Shown here piece by piece: positions 1-11,750 of a stretch of DNA of 64,000 nucleotides. A program made the translations under genes and the position numbers. How positions within the stretch are numbered: position 1 is the first letter of the stretch; every line of letters begins with the position of its first letter. The notes below the pieces were generated by a model. That model made no database searches. It saw only the letters and a program-made list of their open reading frames with translations, and was not told the origin of the DNA. Origin of the DNA: Haemaphysalis longicornis. Its lineage: Eukaryota > Arthropoda > Arachnida > Ixodida > Ixodidae. The DNA is taken from NCBI GenBank assembly GCA_013339765.2, contig CM023451.1, forward strand, positions 150,467,623 to 150,531,622. The letters run 5' to 3'.

Positions 1-270
1 GGGTGTTTGAACTTCTTGGAACAGCCGTAAACCAATTTCTATAAGGGGTGTTGCGGGGGAGGGGGGGGGTGGCATGGAGGCGTTCGGCGGAACTACTGAT
101 CTAAAAATATTGCGGTGCTCCATATAAAAGCCCGTGTATCAGTTTTGCATTCAATTACGCGAGAAATTTCGAAAAATACCGCCTTGTTCAGAGCTTAACT
201 GAACTTGCGTACTCTCTTGATATCGGCTCTCAAAGCCAGCTCGCAGGTTTGTCGGCCCGTCGGATAGTCA

Positions 271-313
271 GTCGGTCGGTCGGTCGGTCGGTCCCTCGGT
301 CGGTCGGTTGGTC
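271..313. repeat. (GGTC)n microsatellite
   Basis: About ten tandem GGTC units with two substitutions (a CCCT and a TTGG interruption). It lies in otherwise unremarkable sequence, with no recognisable element beside it. Confidence 0.9.
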
Positions 314-1443
314 ATTCGAAGCGAACCAACGTTCAAATCGTTTATAAGGCTTCTATAGACATACTCAAATTCAGAATCTCAAAGGTCATTCAAATAAATC
401 CAATTTTTATAAATACGGAATTATACATCCATTTTTTTCTGCATGAGTATCGCCGGAAGCTACTGCCTGGCATTCTGCAATTGCAGCTGATGCAAAGTAA
501 TTTTCAGAGCTATTGGTAAATCTTTTACTATAGTATTTCGCACTCAGCAGCCATTTTCCAGTGAGCTCAAACTAAACACCAAATGGCTGCAACTCACCCC
601 TTCTTGGGTTTTTGCGTCAGCATGGAATCAATACATTACGTAACCCGAGTCAGCTGTTCCTATATCGCACAACAGTTTCTCAAAAAAAAAAAACACTTTG
701 CACAAGAAACAAAACAGCTTCATTATTTTCCTCGATGTGCCACAAGTCGATTGTCCAGTAGAACGGGGTGGAAAAAGAACCTCTCAGCAAAGAAGGATCA
801 TCGTGTCGGGACCCCGGCTCTATAGAACCCCCGCTCTCCGGGCGGGAACCTGGGAGCATTTCCATGTTCCAACAAGAGCGATTCTAATGAATCAAAGCAT
901 ACCCCGCGTCGAAGGCAACGGGGAACAGAAATTACTTCGGCTTTTGCCAAAAACAAGTGACCGACTACGGACAAGGTTCGTCTATGGAAAGGAACTTCAG
1001 AACACAATTCGGAGAGTCTCGTTTGCCACTGAGAGCCTAAAGTGGGGGGAAAGGAGGGGGAGAGAAACGCGAGAAAAAAAAAAGGCGAAAATTTGGGAAC
1101 ACGCAACCGCCTCTTCCCTAAGCCTTTAGATACAGGAACCCCGTATACGAGATCTTGCTTCCAAGGTGTTTTTATATAGGGCTGGGCCTAGGTTCCTCCG
1201 AGAGGGCACACGTTCCTCGTTAACTGACTTCTTCGAGCCGCTTGTGTAAGTAACGGTGTGGCTGTGAGGACCCGGAAGTAGAATTGTAATCATATCAATG
1301 ACAGTGTCATACGATCGCGTGTTTTCATTCCAACCACCTACCGGATCGCGTATTTGTGCCGCTGAAGCTTTTTCCCGTTTTGTGTCGTTTTAGAAGAAAC
1401 TTCTTTCTTCACTCCTGCTCGCACCAGTGCTGCGTTAGATGAC
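314..1443. other. no gene recognised
   Basis: Short overlapping frames exist on both strands (the longest is 143 codons at 698-1129), but they run through homopolymers and low-complexity stretches and none carries a recognisable domain. A TATATAG string lies near 1174. Nothing else is supportable. Confidence 0.5.
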
Positions 1444-1650
1444 ATGGTTTACGGCTCCGGTGATTGGGTGAAAGTATCGTACGATTGGGACGTCTTCCAG
1501 AACATGCCCGTGCAGAGAAAGATGTATGAGCGATGTCGGAATCCGGGCGGATGCAGAGATGGATGCTTTACGGTTGCTCCGTTTCGGTGTGTGGACCGAA
1601 TGGCGGATTTTCTGGTTATTTGGGAGGAATCGAATGGGCTACCTCGATAA
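1444..1650 (+). CDS. hypothetical 68-codon ORF, possible exon
   Basis: This ATG-to-TAA frame of 68 codons has a balanced composition and a patterned run of four cysteines (residues about 31-49: C-x5-C-x3-C-x7-C). I do not recognise it. It has no signal peptide or membrane segment. The codons look more ordered than the AT-rich flanks, and a TATATAG string lies about 270 bases upstream, so it may be an exon or a relic of a transposon ORF. Chance remains quite possible in 64 kb of sequence. No splice partner can be identified. Confidence 0.2.
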   Translation: MVYGSGDWVKVSYDWDVFQNMPVQRKMYERCRNPGGCRDGCFTVAPFRCVDRMADFLVIWEESNGLPR

Positions 1651-3548
1651 CGAATTCATTAATTAAATCTGAAGACGGACGCTCTGCGTAAGCTTCATTT
1701 TATTCCTATTTTCATCTGTAATTTCTTTAGACAAATGTGTTGTAATTTTTGTTATTGGCAGCTGTACGTGACGTACTAAGCTAGACAAAAACCATACGTT
1801 TAGAAAAATAATTCACGTGCGCTTGGAGTAATTTCGCACAAGTACTTTTCAAATTTTATGGCATAATATTAAGTTCACCTTCTTCTTAGGTTACACAGGA
1901 CAGTAATTTTGTAAAGGAACCAATTCAATTGTCTTAAACTGAAATTTATGCTTTTTTATCCAGCGCGGTATTTATAATTGGGGTTTCACGGGGTATAATA
2001 ACGACGTGACTTTTTACGTATGGTTATCTAAAGCCAATTTTTATTGAAATCAGGAAAGACAAACATTTCTCTACATATGCCATAGGCATAGTCGGGAACA
2101 AAGTTATCTCAAACAAAAAATGCGCTCCAATCCACCCTGTGAAGGTGGTTGGAAAGCGAAGCTGTAAATGACACTGTTAAGTTCGGGCCCCTCTCTTATT
2201 AATTACAACCACACGGCAGCTAGATATCTTTCGCTGGGGTTAGCTTGTTTACGTGTATGGTATTTGTTTCCACGCCGGCCGAGCTGACTTGAGCGTGAGG
2301 GGCGTAAGGAGAAACCACGGAGGCTTCTTTGTTATTCGCCGCGATTTTGTGTCCACCCGATGAGCGGGCCCAGAGACGTCGCATACAGACGCGTCGGTCA
2401 CCCCATAATAGCTGAAAGCGATGTTAGCTTTTGGAAGGAGGATTTCCTTGCGTTCCTTTGAGAAGCCGGCGGAGGGGGACCATTGGCATTTTAACGACCA
2501 CGATTACAGCCACGAGAATTCTCGAACCGGACAGGAGCTGGAGGTGAAGCCTTTGGTCAAACATACGAAGAGGTCACCAGACGTTCCGTCTCTGACAGTT
2601 CCACTGTTCATTGTTACTGGGTGAAGTTTCAGTTAGTCACACATCTCAACCTGGCGACTCGGCGGCTGGGATGCGTCAATGGTAGGCGACCAGGCTTTGT
2701 TAGGCGCTCCACGTGTTTACAAAGGAAAGGAATTCTGGCGGCGCCGAGCACAAACATAGGCGTGCACGGTATGACAATACTTTTAGACGTGCCGCCCGAA
2801 AGCCGATTGCCGTCGTTAGGTCTGCTTTTAGTTGGTTGGTTTCCTTTCTGTTATATTTGTGTTTTGCTGAACACCTCCAGGTTTCTGTATGAGTGAGAGA
2901 GGTGGGTCACGTGCATTATTTTGAACCCGCTTAGCTTTGTTTGTCACGGTGGCCAATCAGTGGCCTAGTGTGGGCTAATCAATGAGCCATCCTCACTCTC
3001 AAGTTGTGACGCCCATTTTGTGGCAGGGATTTTGTTGGTAAAACCGAGGAGTTTGATGTTTTAGAGGAGACAGGAGGACAGTGAGAGAGAGAGAGAGACA
3101 GAAGGTTGAGAGGAGAACGGTGAGCCCCGCTCGACGCGGGCCTTGCCCGACCTCTTGTATGCGATCATGAGCCTTGAAAGTTGTAAATACGTAATGTAAA
3201 TAAATTGTACATATTGTACATTTTGAGTTTGCTTGGAATAGACCGTCGTCGGCTATGTGCCGTCGGCAAACGAGCCAGCCAGTCGTCGTTTCATCAGATC
3301 ATCTTTACGATAATCGAGCGTCGGCCACCGAATCCATCACCTTTTAAAGTTAACTGACATCCACAATGATTGTCCATGCGATGTCGCTGGAATTCATACA
3401 CGTGGCTCTAAAAACGGTGAAACCAGAGAAATGTGAAATGCATCTAACCACACCCTGTATTAATTCAAAGAAATATTCTTTGCTAAGGTCAAACGGATGC
3501 ATGATCTGTTAATGGTGGCTGGTTGAGTTGTATTGGTAAAGCACATGA
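1651..3548. other. no gene recognised; possible 3' end or LTR-like stretch
   Basis: Two short frames (2421-2624, 2621-2896) show no known domain. The part from about 2890 to 3350 is GC-mixed, contains a short purine (GA) run near 3083, and has an AATAAA at about 3198 followed by a T/G-rich tract. A transcript 3' end or a solo LTR would look like this, but no direct repeat or TG...CA pair could be fixed. Confidence 0.3.
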
Positions 3549-4449
3549 GTGGAAACTCTTTTTGAAAGGACGCTCAAACCCGGTATTAGGCGATCTCCTT
3601 TCTCATCTGTCTATGTCGCCGATCTCGTCGCCTCTGTCGGCGGCGGACAGAGGCGGAGGAGAAGTGAGATGCCATGTGTTGGCGTGAGCTTCCTTTTTTT
3701 ACTAAATCCTAGCACATGCGCAAGGCACGCACACGGGTGCCATACGCGCCGTGGGTGGAGTGCACAGTGGCGCGAAAGGTCGCGTGACGCTATCATGTGG
3801 CATTCAGCGAGGACGCAGGGGGTAAACCCGCAGATCTGCGCAGTGAGTGCACCGTCTGTCTTCCACGTCTTCGCGTGGGCTTGTAGCTGAATAAGTAGGA
3901 CAACGGGCCCTCGCTTCGCCTCTCTATTCGTTCCATGTTCGATTCCTGGCGGAACCTAGAAACTACTTTTAATTTGTTGGCGGGAGTTTTCTGTTGACAC
4001 CAACAGTCGCGATAGTGCTAGAGATAAAAGCTTCGCTTTAAATTATCGAACCACCTTTCGAGTGCTTGTACACGGTCGAATGCTGGAAAAAAACTGACTG
4101 ATTTTTTTACCCCCTCTGAAATCCGAGGTATCTAAGTTAATAACCCACTGTGTTGAATTTGATTTCCTCGCTTGTATAAAAATAAGTTGATCAGTCTCGA
4201 TGGTTTGTTCTGGCACAGACAATAAAACATTCCGTTAATGACGGCACTGAAAAAAACCCGGTTCTTCCGGAGATGAACAACGTTCCCAATGTTCCTAAGC
4301 TCAATGCACTGCACACAAGGGAAAGCTGCGCCATGTTTGCATGATGATGTCAAGTAAGCTTATAAGTGAACGAGCACGCTCTTCTTCTTCACACACATTT
4401 TCTGCCCATGGCAGGGTGGAGGAAATGGATTTCATCATAGAGAAAAAAA
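3549..4449. other. no gene recognised
   Basis: Frames on both strands around 3549-3890 are mutual shadows with no domain signature. Nothing else is seen. Confidence 0.4.
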
Positions 4450-5438
4450 ATTACTGCCCTTACACTCTGTGAAGAAGGATGACCTGTAAAGCTGGATGCA
4501 TTCCACGGAGTGCACAAAACAAAACACGTTTATCGTAATTTGCGATGGAGCATATTTCCTAGCCAATTAGCTGAAATATTCTCTGGCGGATCCAAGCTTT
4601 GTTCTTGCCGATAAACATGGAACTGTCTGTGTCCCTCCCGCGTAGTAAGCATCTCACTGTTGTGTAAGGCCGGCTTCAGACTGTTGCCGCAACTGTCATA
4701 ATAACTTCAAAGAATGACGTCCTTTCACGTCTCAGCCAATTGAACGGCGTGATATGGAATTTTTTACGTCCATAGATCAAACTGAGTGAGCGAACGCAGG
4801 AGCGAAGAAAGAAAACGGAGAGGAGCGTTTAGCGAAGAATGAAGTGGAGTACGACACGTGCTGCTACAGCGTCATCTCTTACTCTGCTTTTCCAACACAC
4901 ATGTTTCATGTGCCGCCACCAAGGAGCTCCCTCCCCCTTCCACTTTGCCCAGACGCTGTTTCATTCTCCTCTAATCCAAACCACTTGACATTTGCGCGTG
5001 TGGTTCAAACAGGATTTGCAACATGTTGGCCGGTGGCGGAAGCGCACTGCGAGGTAGCAGCAGATTAGCGCACGCCACCGTACGTTCACTGATCACGCGA
5101 ACACTTCCTGAGACGCAGCAGAAACGCGCCGTGACCGAGAAGACTGCAGCTCGCGTAGCGCGCAAATTTCATATTAGGGACTGCAGTAATCGCCAGTGCA
5201 TTTTTTAGGCCTATCCGTGCTTCTGTTTATTTTTCGCAATCATCTGATAACCGCACTACCGCCCTTGGCTGCCGACTGCGCAACTTGCCAAAGGGGCATC
5301 GGTGGAGGTGAAGGGCAAAATAGTTGTGAAAAGGTGTCGGTGGTGAGGAGAAGCCCCGGAACGGCGCCGAGTAAGTCCATGACACCGGAATGACAACTGG
5401 GGGGGGTTAGACATATACTGCTTTGCAGTAAAAAGGTT
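4450..5438 (+). repeat. dispersed repeat, partial copy of the 35.3-36.9 kb family
   Basis: Two parts align with the 35-37 kb region in the same order and orientation: about 4450-4660 with 35322-35545, and about 5218-5438 with 36619-36875. The intervening 500 bases do not align obviously. The 3' part contains an ORF (5196-5393) that ends in the same reading frame and with a similar peptide as the ORF at 36595-36813. It is most simply two diverged copies of an undescribed transposable element, but neither terminal repeats nor target duplications were found. Confidence 0.6.
5023..5208 (+). CDS. hypothetical 61-codon ORF with presequence-like N-terminus
   Basis: This frame of 61 codons starts at an ATG in a fair context (CAAC before it). 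The first 30 residues contain only Ala, Gly, Ser, Leu, Thr and several Arg/His, with no acidic residue, as in mitochondrial targeting presequences. The rest is basic. I do not recognise a family. It could be a first exon or an accidental frame inside the repeat that spans 4450-5438. No splice signal was confirmed. Confidence 0.18.
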   Translation: MLAGGGSALRGSSRLAHATVRSLITRTLPETQQKRAVTEKTAARVARKFHIRDCSNRQCIF

Positions 5439-7311
5439 CAAGCGGGCATGAGGGCTGTGCCGTCAGGAATGTATGACGGACGGGTGGGCCCCAGAGACAC
5501 TGAAGGCGATGAAACATGTGATCAGAAGAAAGGGTGGGAGGTCGTGCCTCACGAATGTACGCTGCATCTTCTCGGGACAAAGATGTGTGCAGAACATGCG
5601 TCGTGAATAAGGCGACCCCCAGTTTCGTTTGCCATCTGTGCAACTGTCCCCACTGAGTGCCCCCCCCCCCCTTAATTTCTTAATTTTGAAACCTGTTATC
5701 CTTTATCTTCCCCCTCCGCAGATACACATCGCTTTCAGCCACCTATACAGCTGTGTATTTACCCAAAATAAATGAAACATTGAAAGTATGCACGTATTTA
5801 TTACGTCTATGGCATTCAGTCGTATAATCTTATACCCTTTCTTGTTGTTAAGAAATTACCTATTTATTGGCATTCTCACAAGAACAGAGGTCAGGACTTC
5901 CGCACTAAGGCATCAGTCCTTGTGTTTAAACGTGCCACAGAGTATAAAGAATCAAACTCCCGCTAGATATGAATTCTTTCATGAATCAACATTCAAAGTT
6001 AGAGGGTAAAATCTATCAAGCAAGATAACTGTTTAATAAAGGAAGTAGTTGCTCTTTATCCGCTCCTTTTTCATCATAGAGCTACGGGCGATCTTCTAAA
6101 CCTGGTGTGCCACCATCGCCATCTGCTGGATACAGAACAGCCTTTCCTTCCGCCCCGGCCCCTATTTGAGCAGCGACATTAGACCGCATTAGGAACACTC
6201 CTTTTTCTTGTCCTCTACTTCCCACACCAAAAGAGTTCCTAGTGGATAGTGCTCACTCGGGCGTGGAACACGGCCTGTTTCGGACGGCAGTTTGTGTCGG
6301 GCATCGAGAAGCCCAGCTCAGTAGAAACGACCGCCTCGTGGCCACTAATTAAAAGATCTCTGCGCATGCCTCGGAAACGCGCGGCCGCCTTCACCCGGGA
6401 GCTTCGTACAACGAACCCCGACAAATACCTGCGGGCGGGTTGAGCTGAAACAGCCGGGAGCGAACCATTTTGAATTCCGCATGACCTCGTAAGTGATTAA
6501 ACAATTACGCTTTCGCCCGCTCTAAACTTCCTCCTCTCCAATCGACGGGCTCTTTCTAAAAGGGCACAGATTGCGAACGATCTTCCAGCATACTGGGATC
6601 TGCCTCCTTTTTTGTTCGATGTTCACTTTTCTTGCAGGACGATGAAATAATTAATTATGCCTCAGTTTAAAGTTTGTCCTGTTTGTGGGTTTGGAAGAAT
6701 TGCAGTGGTAGTGATATAAATTCGTCCCAGAACTGGCAAGTTCCTGATAAAAGCCGATTTCTCCTTGGTGTAACCAAGCTCCTATGCGTGCTTCTTAATG
6801 ATTAAAAATGTAGTTAGTTATAAATAACTTGTTCGGCGGCTAAGTTATGCAAGGTGAAGTCGCTGTTCTGTGTATACAATTGTCTTGCAGCTTGGGTTAC
6901 TTGCCTCGTAGTCTATAAAATCTTTTGTCATTAGGGCTTTTCAGGGTTACCAGGCCGACCCGAAGTGCTTTATGTGACGTAATTGATTGGGTTTGCCGCT
7001 ATAACAGGAACAATCATGGCGCCGGTAATATTTGGCTCCATTAAACAATGTATGAGAGTGGTCTGATTATCCATAAAAGTCACAACCTACGCTCTGCCTC
7101 ACGAGTCATTGCTTAGTCACTCCTTAAAATCTTAGCCGTGCCTGGGGCCCGTCAAAAAACAATAAAACCTTGCTAAGAGGGGAGACTAATAAGAGCTGAT
7201 GTTTTGTTGGTCTTGGTGCCCTTGCTTTATGTACCAATATTCTTCAAGTAGTCCCCAAGGCTTAGTGAACTGAACACTGCATTGCTGGATAATCATAAGG
7301 AACTTACGTAT
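5439..7311. other. no gene recognised; GC-richer island at 6240-6480
   Basis: Mostly AT-rich anonymous sequence. The block 6240-6480 is GC-richer and has overlapping 61-64 codon frames on both strands, the plus one rich in Arg/Lys, with no recognisable domain. It may be a fragment of an old coding sequence. Confidence 0.35.
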
Positions 7312-9590
7312 TTATCTTAAGCAGCCTGGAAAGTTTACTGTATCAAAATGGGGAGAGAAAAGGGGAGAATGTGGGCTCAAGAATCTCCTAACACCTGAAT
7401 ACTGCGGCAAGAAAACATCAAATGTAGTATTGGGGTTGCAATCTGTTGGCATTGAGATTGCACCATTTACCAGGAGCTCCCCACAACTATTATATGCTTT
7501 CGTTCCAGCTTCGTGCATGTAGTGCACATTGTGTAACTTTGGCTACTTATTAGGCAGATGAGTTGTATTTAAAACCAACTAACTTTTAAGAGAGAGGGAG
7601 GGATAGAGAGATCTGCGGCACAAGCCGCGTATTTTAAAGTGATTTATGACCAATATTTCGCTTTTCAGCACACGGCGTTGAATTATTATTATCAGGCTGG
7701 GGACTCACAAACTGTTTACACATTATAAATTGAATCTCCAGATACCCTTACGACGCAGGGCAACTAAAATGCCCTGATCATGATTCATTCATGATCATGA
7801 TTTATTGAAATCATGAAAAAGATCATGATTTATTCAAAGGCACCCAGAATAACGACGCGTGACAGCATATCTAACGAAAATAATTTCCTAGAAGGTCCTT
7901 ATAAGTGTGTGTCGGTGCTCAGAAATACACAAGGATAGATGATTGCTTACCATACGCGAAGACTCCCGATTTCCCTTGTTACCCATTGTGTTCCCCTAAA
8001 GGGAGGGACGAATCCAAGATGCGCGAAAGGGTGAAAAACAGTGAGGAAGACAGATGAGAACATAAACATCACAATGAAGGAACCCGTCCTGCAGCAGCAC
8101 AAAAAAAAAAAGAGGACGCATGGAGTGCCGCCCACAATACACCTAACCTGCGCTCAGAAGCCAGAGATTTCCTGAACAAGTACCTTCGTTCTCTTTCGAT
8201 CCTGCTGCTCATCGTTCGCTGGTGTCTCGAACAAGGTTTTCTGATGTAAGCGGCACAGCTAGTGTCCGGGGTGCGGCGACAAGCCGATGTACACGTTAAG
8301 GGCGAATAGGCTCCTCATACCGGAAGTCCCAGGAGCCAAGGCATACTCGTCAACAGGCAGCGAGTCGTTCTCAGCGGCTACAAAAAGACATTCGCTTTCG
8401 GGAAAGCCGTGACGTAGTTGGGTGTGCTTGACGGCGCTCTAATAAGCGCACTCCTGAATAAAGACAGCGAGTGTTACGGCGCGAAGTGATCCCACCATAT
8501 TATGGGGCTTCATTATGTGAGCTTCATTATGTCACTTTACTTGCACTGCGCGCAAAGCAAAACGACATAAGGATGTGTAGGTAAATGTTACTTTACTTCC
8601 AGTCATAATTGATGTATGCACTTCTCTGCACCAATTTCGTCATTGCCGCCATGTGAGCTGTACTGCGCTGTTCTGAAATATCTGAAAGCTTAGTTTGCGC
8701 ACTTACTCTGGCTCGCTAACCGATGCCACTTTGTAAGCGAAGCGTATCATTTCCATGCAGGTCCCTGGAACGAGGTACGGGAAGAGGGAAGGGCGGGGGA
8801 GCAAAACAAATACCCCTATAATTTCGGGCTTAGCGGCAAGATCTGGAAAATCTGTCAGCCTTTGGTTCATTCAAAAGGTTTCCATGTCACAAAACAGTCA
8901 TGCCCATTTCCCCGAAAACTTTAGACAATAATCTAGATAATAAGAAAACAAGCAAGCAGTGGCGACTCGCCAGCCGGTTTGTCGTGCTCTCCATATTGCT
9001 AAACATGGGCTTGTTTGTGTGATTGGCGGTCGCCAACGAAAGCCGCCGCCAAGAAACCTCACTGTGGGGAGCCCTATACTTAAACGCACCCCTTAGATAG
9101 TAATATCGAGGCAAAAAACGGATAATCCGGTTTAGGTATTTTCCCTAGGGCGTTACTGTTCGTGTTTCGTAGCGCAGAAATTGAAAACTCTTGGAAAATG
9201 TTAATCTCTTGTTTAAGTTGAAAACAACCTACTTCGAGGGATTGATGTAGTTAATCTATTTGCCAAAGGTTAGTTAAATAAAGAAAATAAGGCTCTATCT
9301 TCCCTTCAAGGTATCTTCAAATACGCAAAAAATACTTCTGTTGCAGGAACATCTATGAAACTCCCAATGCGCTGATTGTTTCGAGTGTGTGGCTGTGGAC
9401 CGGAATGCATCATTGCGCTGACTGCTGCACACCTGCTGTCCGGATGAAGGATTGAAGGAAGGACATTTCACAGAATAAACAGTACATAACAGTGCAGCTC
9501 AGCCCAAAGTGTGAGTTTTTTTTCTGGTGTAATAATGGATGGTGCCGCTGTATAAGTACCCATTACACAGCGTCCAGCAGAAAAAAATTG
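7312..9590. other. no gene recognised
   Basis: There is a cluster of ATCATGATT-like words at about 7777-7835 that can pair with one another. The short frames on both strands have no domain. Nothing else is supportable. Confidence 0.4.
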
Positions 9591-9594
9591 CTAT

Positions 9595-10110
9595 ATCTTA
9601 CTAAAGAAAGTGGAGAGAAGCGCGAAAGCTAGAGTGCGTCAAACCTTCGCCGAAAGTCGTCCAATCGATCGTTAAACCTTCAACGACCCAAATTGCAAAC
9701 GAAGAACCAACCCATGCTGTGATTTCCCGCGCACTAAGTAACTGCATCTACGAATGATCTAAATGTACACCGATGCGTGGTTTATGAAATAAAGATATAC
9801 TATTGTACTTCTTCGTGGTCGATGCACGCATTGTATTACATAGAACCATTCCTTTTTTTCACAACTTTCAAGTAACCGTTTTAACAGAATGGAAGCCCGG
9901 TTTAATGCACGCGCAATGTGTCCAGAGATGTTAATCAGAGCTTTTCGGTCAACCAACCGGTCTATGGGAAAATGCATTTGTTTTGTTACAGGATGCCATC
10001 CGTCCCACTAAAAAAAACGTTTGTTTTCAAAGGCGCTGGTATACCACCGGTCTTTCTTGATCCTGAATATGGAACCGTGAATATTATACCCACACACCTA
10101 AGGCAGGCCT
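9595..10110 (+). repeat. dispersed repeat family Y, copy 1
   Basis: This segment aligns collinearly with 62025-62460. Shared landmarks in order are CTAAAGAAAGT near the start, TGGTTTATGA followed by ATAAAG, TAGAACCATT, GAAAGCC/GAAGCCC, and CAACCGGTCTA near the end. The second copy carries an (AG)n tract and a hairpin that this copy lacks. The element type is unknown: no long ORF, no terminal repeats seen. Identity is too low for a recent duplication. Confidence 0.7.
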
Positions 10111-10310
10111 AAACGCTTTCAAGCCCTAACTTCTAACCACACTAATCCGCGCACAGAAACCACTCAAACAATACTCTCAACCATTCCCACCTCACCACAA
10201 CACCAGCGCCATCAAAAACTGCGCGTCTTTACCCTGGAAAATGTCATTTAAGCTGTTAACGCGTGGCCCGTTTCGAGCTAACTCCCCACGTGGAACTAGT
10301 ACCCTAGCAA

Positions 10311-11050
10311 AAATTGGCCGCGTATCTGCCCCTTTCGCTGCAAATGTCGTCAAAAGACGATAGTCTTTGTAGACATTTGCCAAGAAAATGCCCCCCTTTG
10401 CTTTTTTTCCCGCTCACCTCTCATGCTGTTCCTGTTCCGTCGCGCTCATCCCAAAGTAAAGACTAAAGGTTTGCTCAAGGCGATTTGAATTTACCGTGTT
10501 CCACTGCTACAGGCCGGGTTCCTCGACGCCAACGCTGCAGTACGGCGGAGACGCGCGTGAATCGAGGCGGCCGACTTCAAGGTTTATAGAACCTCGTTGC
10601 CGTGCTCCACGTGCGTTCCACGCAGAAAGTGGAACCTAGCTAGTGGAACTTTTCGTTGCTATTGCCGCGTGATTTCTCATATGCCGCCAGGAGGTGGCGC
10701 GGGCAACAGCAGGCGGCTGCTTTCTGCATTAGATGTAGAATATCATTTGCTATAAAAAAACCAAGCATCCATAATTTTTTAATAAAGGAACACTGTAAAT
10801 ACCCCTCGTGTACTAATTCCCTGTCTTATATTTGCGTAATGTCTTGTTCTTGTTCAACAAAGTTGACAAGTATGAACATATAAACCTGGCTTAGATGTTT
10901 ACATTTTGCTGTGAGTATATAAGACTACTGCGCAGTGTCAAAATTACTTTGGCCGGGTGGCTGAATCAAGTCACAGACCGACAGACAGACATTCAGACAG
11001 ACCAAAATTTCTGGGTTTAAGTAGCCCAAGAAAGACTATCGTCTTTAAAA
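10311..11050 (+). mobile_element. repeat family X, copy 1 (non-autonomous element)
   Basis: One of four copies of a roughly 740-base element in this window (others at 21985-22959, 41361-42104, 53261-54003). It begins near ATTGGCCGCGTATCTGC and ends near AGACTATCGTCTTTAAAA. A palindrome, AAAGACGATAGTCTTT or close to it, occurs near both ends. The interior has a GC-rich core near 10535-10570 and a 3' part with CAGACAGACAGAC words. There is no long ORF. The boundaries are set by the copy that interrupts the Gypsy integrase frame at 53261-54003. The class is unknown. Confidence 0.8.
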
Positions 11051-11682
11051 TGCATTAATTGTATCCCCCGTGTGGGAGGAGCGTGAGGTGAGGGGACGAA
11101 CGCCAAGAGGTGGGCAGTGAAGAGGCCAGAAGTTATGCTGCAGGAGTTGAAAAAAAAAAAAAAAACCATCGTCCGACGTCTATTGTGCCGACGCAAGAGG
11201 ATACACAGCCAGTTATGGCGGTAGTTTCTGTCTGCGGCCGCTAATCTCACCACCCCTGTCCCGCCGTAGGGTCCATAAGAAAGTCGCTGCCGAGTTGCCG
11301 CTCCTTCGTCTGTTCCTTTTAATTTCGTAGCTAGTTTTAAGATTGCGTTTAAATTGGCTTGTTAACTTGTACACTGACAAAATTTTTGAATTTGTCGTCA
11401 TGGTCGGTACATTTAGGGGGTCCCTTGAAGGTCACCACGTTGGCTGTCACTGACGTTATACTACCCGCCTTCATGATGGTGATAAAATTCAATCACAGGG
11501 CTGATTGTACTTCACACGCTCTTTCGGCGTGTGGTTTGATCTCTGATCCGCGGACGTAACGGGGAGGCAAGCGTCATAACTTTTGGTAGCATCGGAAAGA
11601 AAAAGACATGAAGACAGGGAAAGATTAAACTTGTCTGAACTTGTATCACGGACCTCCAGGGAGGCCTCAGAATAAATTTTCT
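11051..11682. other. no gene recognised
   Basis: There is a poly-A run near 11150. The word at 11643-11668 (TATCACGGACCTC...GGCCTCA) recurs with two changes at about 13398-13423, so both may be crumbs of one repeat. No coding signal. Confidence 0.4.
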
Positions 11683-11750
11683 GGTAACTTTTTATTGTCT
11701 TAGAGTTCTGCACCTTAAATTGCAGAACTCTAAGACAATAAAAAGTTACC
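11683..11750. repeat. perfect hairpin, 30-bp arms, 8-base loop
   Basis: Arm 11683-11712 and arm 11721-11750 are exact reverse complements, with loop CCTTAAAT. Because of the symmetry, short frames on the two strands begin with the same residues (MQNSKTIKSY). Exact pairing over 30 bp indicates a recent origin, for example a young foldback element or template-switch event. Confidence 0.95.

Noticed and set aside
698..1129. 143-codon plus-strand frame
   Set aside because: It starts within an A-run region, ends in a low-complexity A/G stretch, and no domain or splice context supports it.
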